This document shows positions 62,686 to 64,000 of a stretch of DNA of 64,000 nt, piece after piece. The DNA comes from Guptibacillus spartinae (GTDB lineage: Bacteria; Bacillota; Bacilli; Bacillales; Guptibacillaceae): positions 124,001 to 188,000 of the forward strand of contig NZ_JAQQWU010000002.1 of NCBI RefSeq assembly GCF_028610625.1. Direction: 5' to 3'. Made by a program: the position numbers and the translations under genes. The stretch's first letter is position 1. The number at the start of each line of letters is the position of its first letter. The notes beneath the pieces are model-generated. The model ran no database searches, was not told the DNA's origin, and saw only the letters and a list, made by a program, of their open reading frames with translations.

Positions 62686-63417
62686 TCACATTTCATGATG
62701 GCTAGCCATTTCTTTTATTTCTTCTGAGTAACTGCTTTTTGGTGTTCCTTTTTCTGCTACATAAGCTTTCAATCCACCGATGCCACGGTTATACGCTGTG
62801 AGAGCCTCATCCCAATTCTCATATTTGTCATAAAGATAATCAAGATACGTCACAGAAAGCGTAATTGAAAAATAAGGATCAAACAATTTTTCCTCCGAGT
62901 AGTCAACGCCAGCCATTTCAGCTATCCACGGAGCCGTATTTTTCATAAATTGAGCCATTCCATAGGCATGCCCGTATTTAGTTTCGGGGCCAATCAACTT
63001 AGGATCAAACGTATTACCTGTCTCAACCTTTAGAAGTTCATAAACTACTGCAGGGTCGATATCAGCTTTCATTGACTGGTAAGTTAAGAATAATCCCCAC
63101 TTCTCGTTAAACTTTCCGCCACTATCGCGATAGAAATGCTCTGCGTAAGCTTTCGCCTGCTTCCACTCTTTTACACTCACGGATTCCATATCAAGTGAAT
63201 AACCCGTTTCTTGCTCTAATTTACTTATTGCAGTCTGTGTTTTGATCTGATCGTTCTGAGATGATTTTTGATCCAATTCTCCCACTGTTGTTTTCGCATC
63301 GGCAACTTGCTCATTGAATAAATGAGATTGTACAAGAACGATTACTAAAACAAGTGCTAGAACAATTGCAGTGATCATTGACAGAGGTTTTTTTAGGTTG
63401 GTTTGAATAAAATTAAT
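62686..63417 (-). CDS. Lytic transglycosylase (SLT, YjbJ-like), probable ATT start
   Basis: A 243-residue membrane-anchored SLT enzyme: TM at about 16-34, then a linker, and the lysozyme-like domain with catalytic Glu in ELLKVETGNTFD, GHAYGMAQFM and TAYNRGIGGL. Cleaves peptidoglycan glycan strands. AAAAGGAG is followed after nine bases by ATT at 63415-63417, and the product would begin MNFIQTNLKKPL; no ATG, GTG or TTG fits the site. The next ATG (63357-63359) sits inside the membrane segment; upstream candidates at 63486 and 63519 have poor sites. Confidence 0.8.
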   Translation of the reverse strand: MNFIQTNLKKPLSMITAIVLALVLVIVLVQSHLFNEQVADAKTTVGELDQKSSQNDQIKTQTAISKLEQETGYSLDMESVSVKEWKQAKAYAEHFYRDSGGKFNEKWGLFLTYQSMKADIDPAVVYELLKVETGNTFDPKLIGPETKYGHAYGMAQFMKNTAPWIAEMAGVDYSEEKLFDPYFSITLSVTYLDYLYDKYENWDEALTAYNRGIGGLKAYVAEKGTPKSSYSEEIKEMASHHEM

Positions 63418-63540
63418 AGTGTTGCACTCCTTTTCAACTGGTATTAATAAAGCTGAAGAGCACCAGTTAAGGTTATACCCTATCATTTTTTTCTCAAACC
63501 TTTCTACTATTTTGCTCAATCCCTCCCTTTATTCTCTAAG

Positions 63541-63566
63541 AAAAAAGCCCCCGAATATGGAGGTCT
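63541..63566 (-). terminator. Terminator after the YitT-family gene
   Basis: Minus-strand CCTCC and GGGGG (one G-T) with loop ATATTC, then CTTTTTT, at the YitT stop codon. Confidence 0.75.
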
Positions 63567-64000
63567 AATGGATAGGTGATTTAAATTTAGCCCCTCGCGT
63601 TTCCTGGGTATTCATAATTGTAATAAACGCCTGCGGGTCAATATCATAAATAACGCTCTTTAACTTTGTTACTTCTAAGCGAGTAATCACAACATAAATC
63701 ACTTCTTTCTCTTCGTCAGTATACCCGCCTTTACCAACTAGTTTTGTCGTTCCTCTTCCCAATCGATCAAGAATGGCATCAGAGATCTCTTCATACAAGT
63801 CAGAAACAATTAATACTGCTTTTGTTTCATCAAGACCTTGAATGACCGTATCAATCGTTTTAAAAGCAATATAGTATGCCATAACGGAATACATCGCATT
63901 TTCCCAACTGAATACAAAACCCGCCCATGTAAAAATAAAGATATTTGTAAACATAACAAATTCCCCAATGGAAAAAGGAATTTTTTTTGTCAATAAAATC
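63565..64000 (-). CDS. YitT/DUF2179 family membrane protein, C-terminal part
   Basis: The frame is open to the right edge, so the 5' part is outside the window. The 145 residues seen hold one to two membrane segments ([37 protein letters not shown]) and the DUF2179 domain ([51 protein letters not shown]). YitT proteins are about 280 residues with five segments; function unknown. An apparent TTG start at 63993 lies within the family and is not the real start. Confidence 0.85.
   Translation of the reverse strand, partial: ILLTKKIPFSIGEFVMFTNIFIFTWAGFVFSWENAMYSVMAYYIAFKTIDTVIQGLDETKAVLIVSDLYEEISDAILDRLGRGTTKLVGKGGYTDEEKEVIYVVITRLEVTKLKSVIYDIDPQAFITIMNTQETRGAKFKSPIH

Overview
This is a stretch of low-G+C Firmicutes chromosome from an endospore-forming Bacillaceae. 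Strong AGGAGG-type ribosome binding sites, ATG/GTG/TTG starts, sigma-A promoters, S-box, T-box and TPP leaders, a SpoVAF homologue and an LtaS-type lipoteichoic acid synthase all agree. Gene order follows the yqf-yqg-comG arm known from Bacillus subtilis, read right to left: zur(yqfV), yqfW, yqfX, ispG, yqfZ, then yqgB, yqgC, sodA, yqgE, pbpA, rpmG, yqgN, yqgQ, glcK, yqgS, yqgT, yqgV, yqgW, yqgX, yqgY, mgsR(yqgZ) and comGA. A B12-dependent methionine synthase (MetH) and a T-box controlled NhaC antiporter fit a Bacillus relative outside the B. subtilis group, perhaps a salt- or alkali-tolerant one; the genus is inference.

Layout. 1-1.3 kb: 5' part of comGA and an alpha/beta hydrolase. 1.3-6 kb: ybjQ pair, tRNA-Gln interlocked with mgsR, yqgY, midA-yqgX, an unknown gene, yqgW, yqgV. 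6-7.5 kb: FetAB-type ABC exporter. 7.6-11.5 kb: thiE-thiS-thiG-thiO-thiD under a TPP riboswitch, without thiF. 11.5-19.7 kb: cell wall and sugar genes (yqgT, LTA synthase, glcK, nitroreductase, yqgQ), spoVAF and an M42 peptidase. 19.7-26.7 kb: unknown lipoprotein-like gene, HAD phosphatase, a 58-codon small gene, T-box-nhaC, then yqgN-DUF92-mobA-moeB and rpmG. 26.7-33.3 kb: GH15 glucoamylase-like enzyme, pbpA, yqgE, sodA. 33.5-34.4 kb: a seven-gene tRNA operon (Asn, Met, His, Ile2, Ser, fMet, Phe). 34.5-37.8 kb: yqgC-like DUF456, Na/Pi cotransporter, DUF1189.

37.8-52 kb is a sulfur block that separates yqgB from yqfZ: S-box-metI-metC-yitJ-metH on the plus strand faces S-box-yezD-cysH-cysP-sat-cysC-cobA-sirB-ylnF on the minus strand. 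Together these take sulfate to sulfide, build siroheme for sulfite reductase, and turn homoserine esters and cysteine into methionine; both operons read SAM. 52-64 kb: nfeD, DUF1002, yqfZ, ispG, yqfX, yqfW, znuC-znuB-zur with a Zur box, ppx-ppk for polyphosphate, a lytic transglycosylase and the 3' part of a YitT-family gene.

No prophage, transposon, CRISPR array or defence island was seen. The most interesting signals are regulatory and small: a strong terminator between yezD and cysH, the tail-to-tail tRNA-Gln/mgsR unit with a sigma-B promoter on mgsR, an unusual U73 in tRNA-Ser and an fMet tRNA 5' remnant, a tyrosine-like T-box on nhaC, a probable ATT start, a cysteine-poor L33 at the rpmGA position, and several uncharacterised small proteins.
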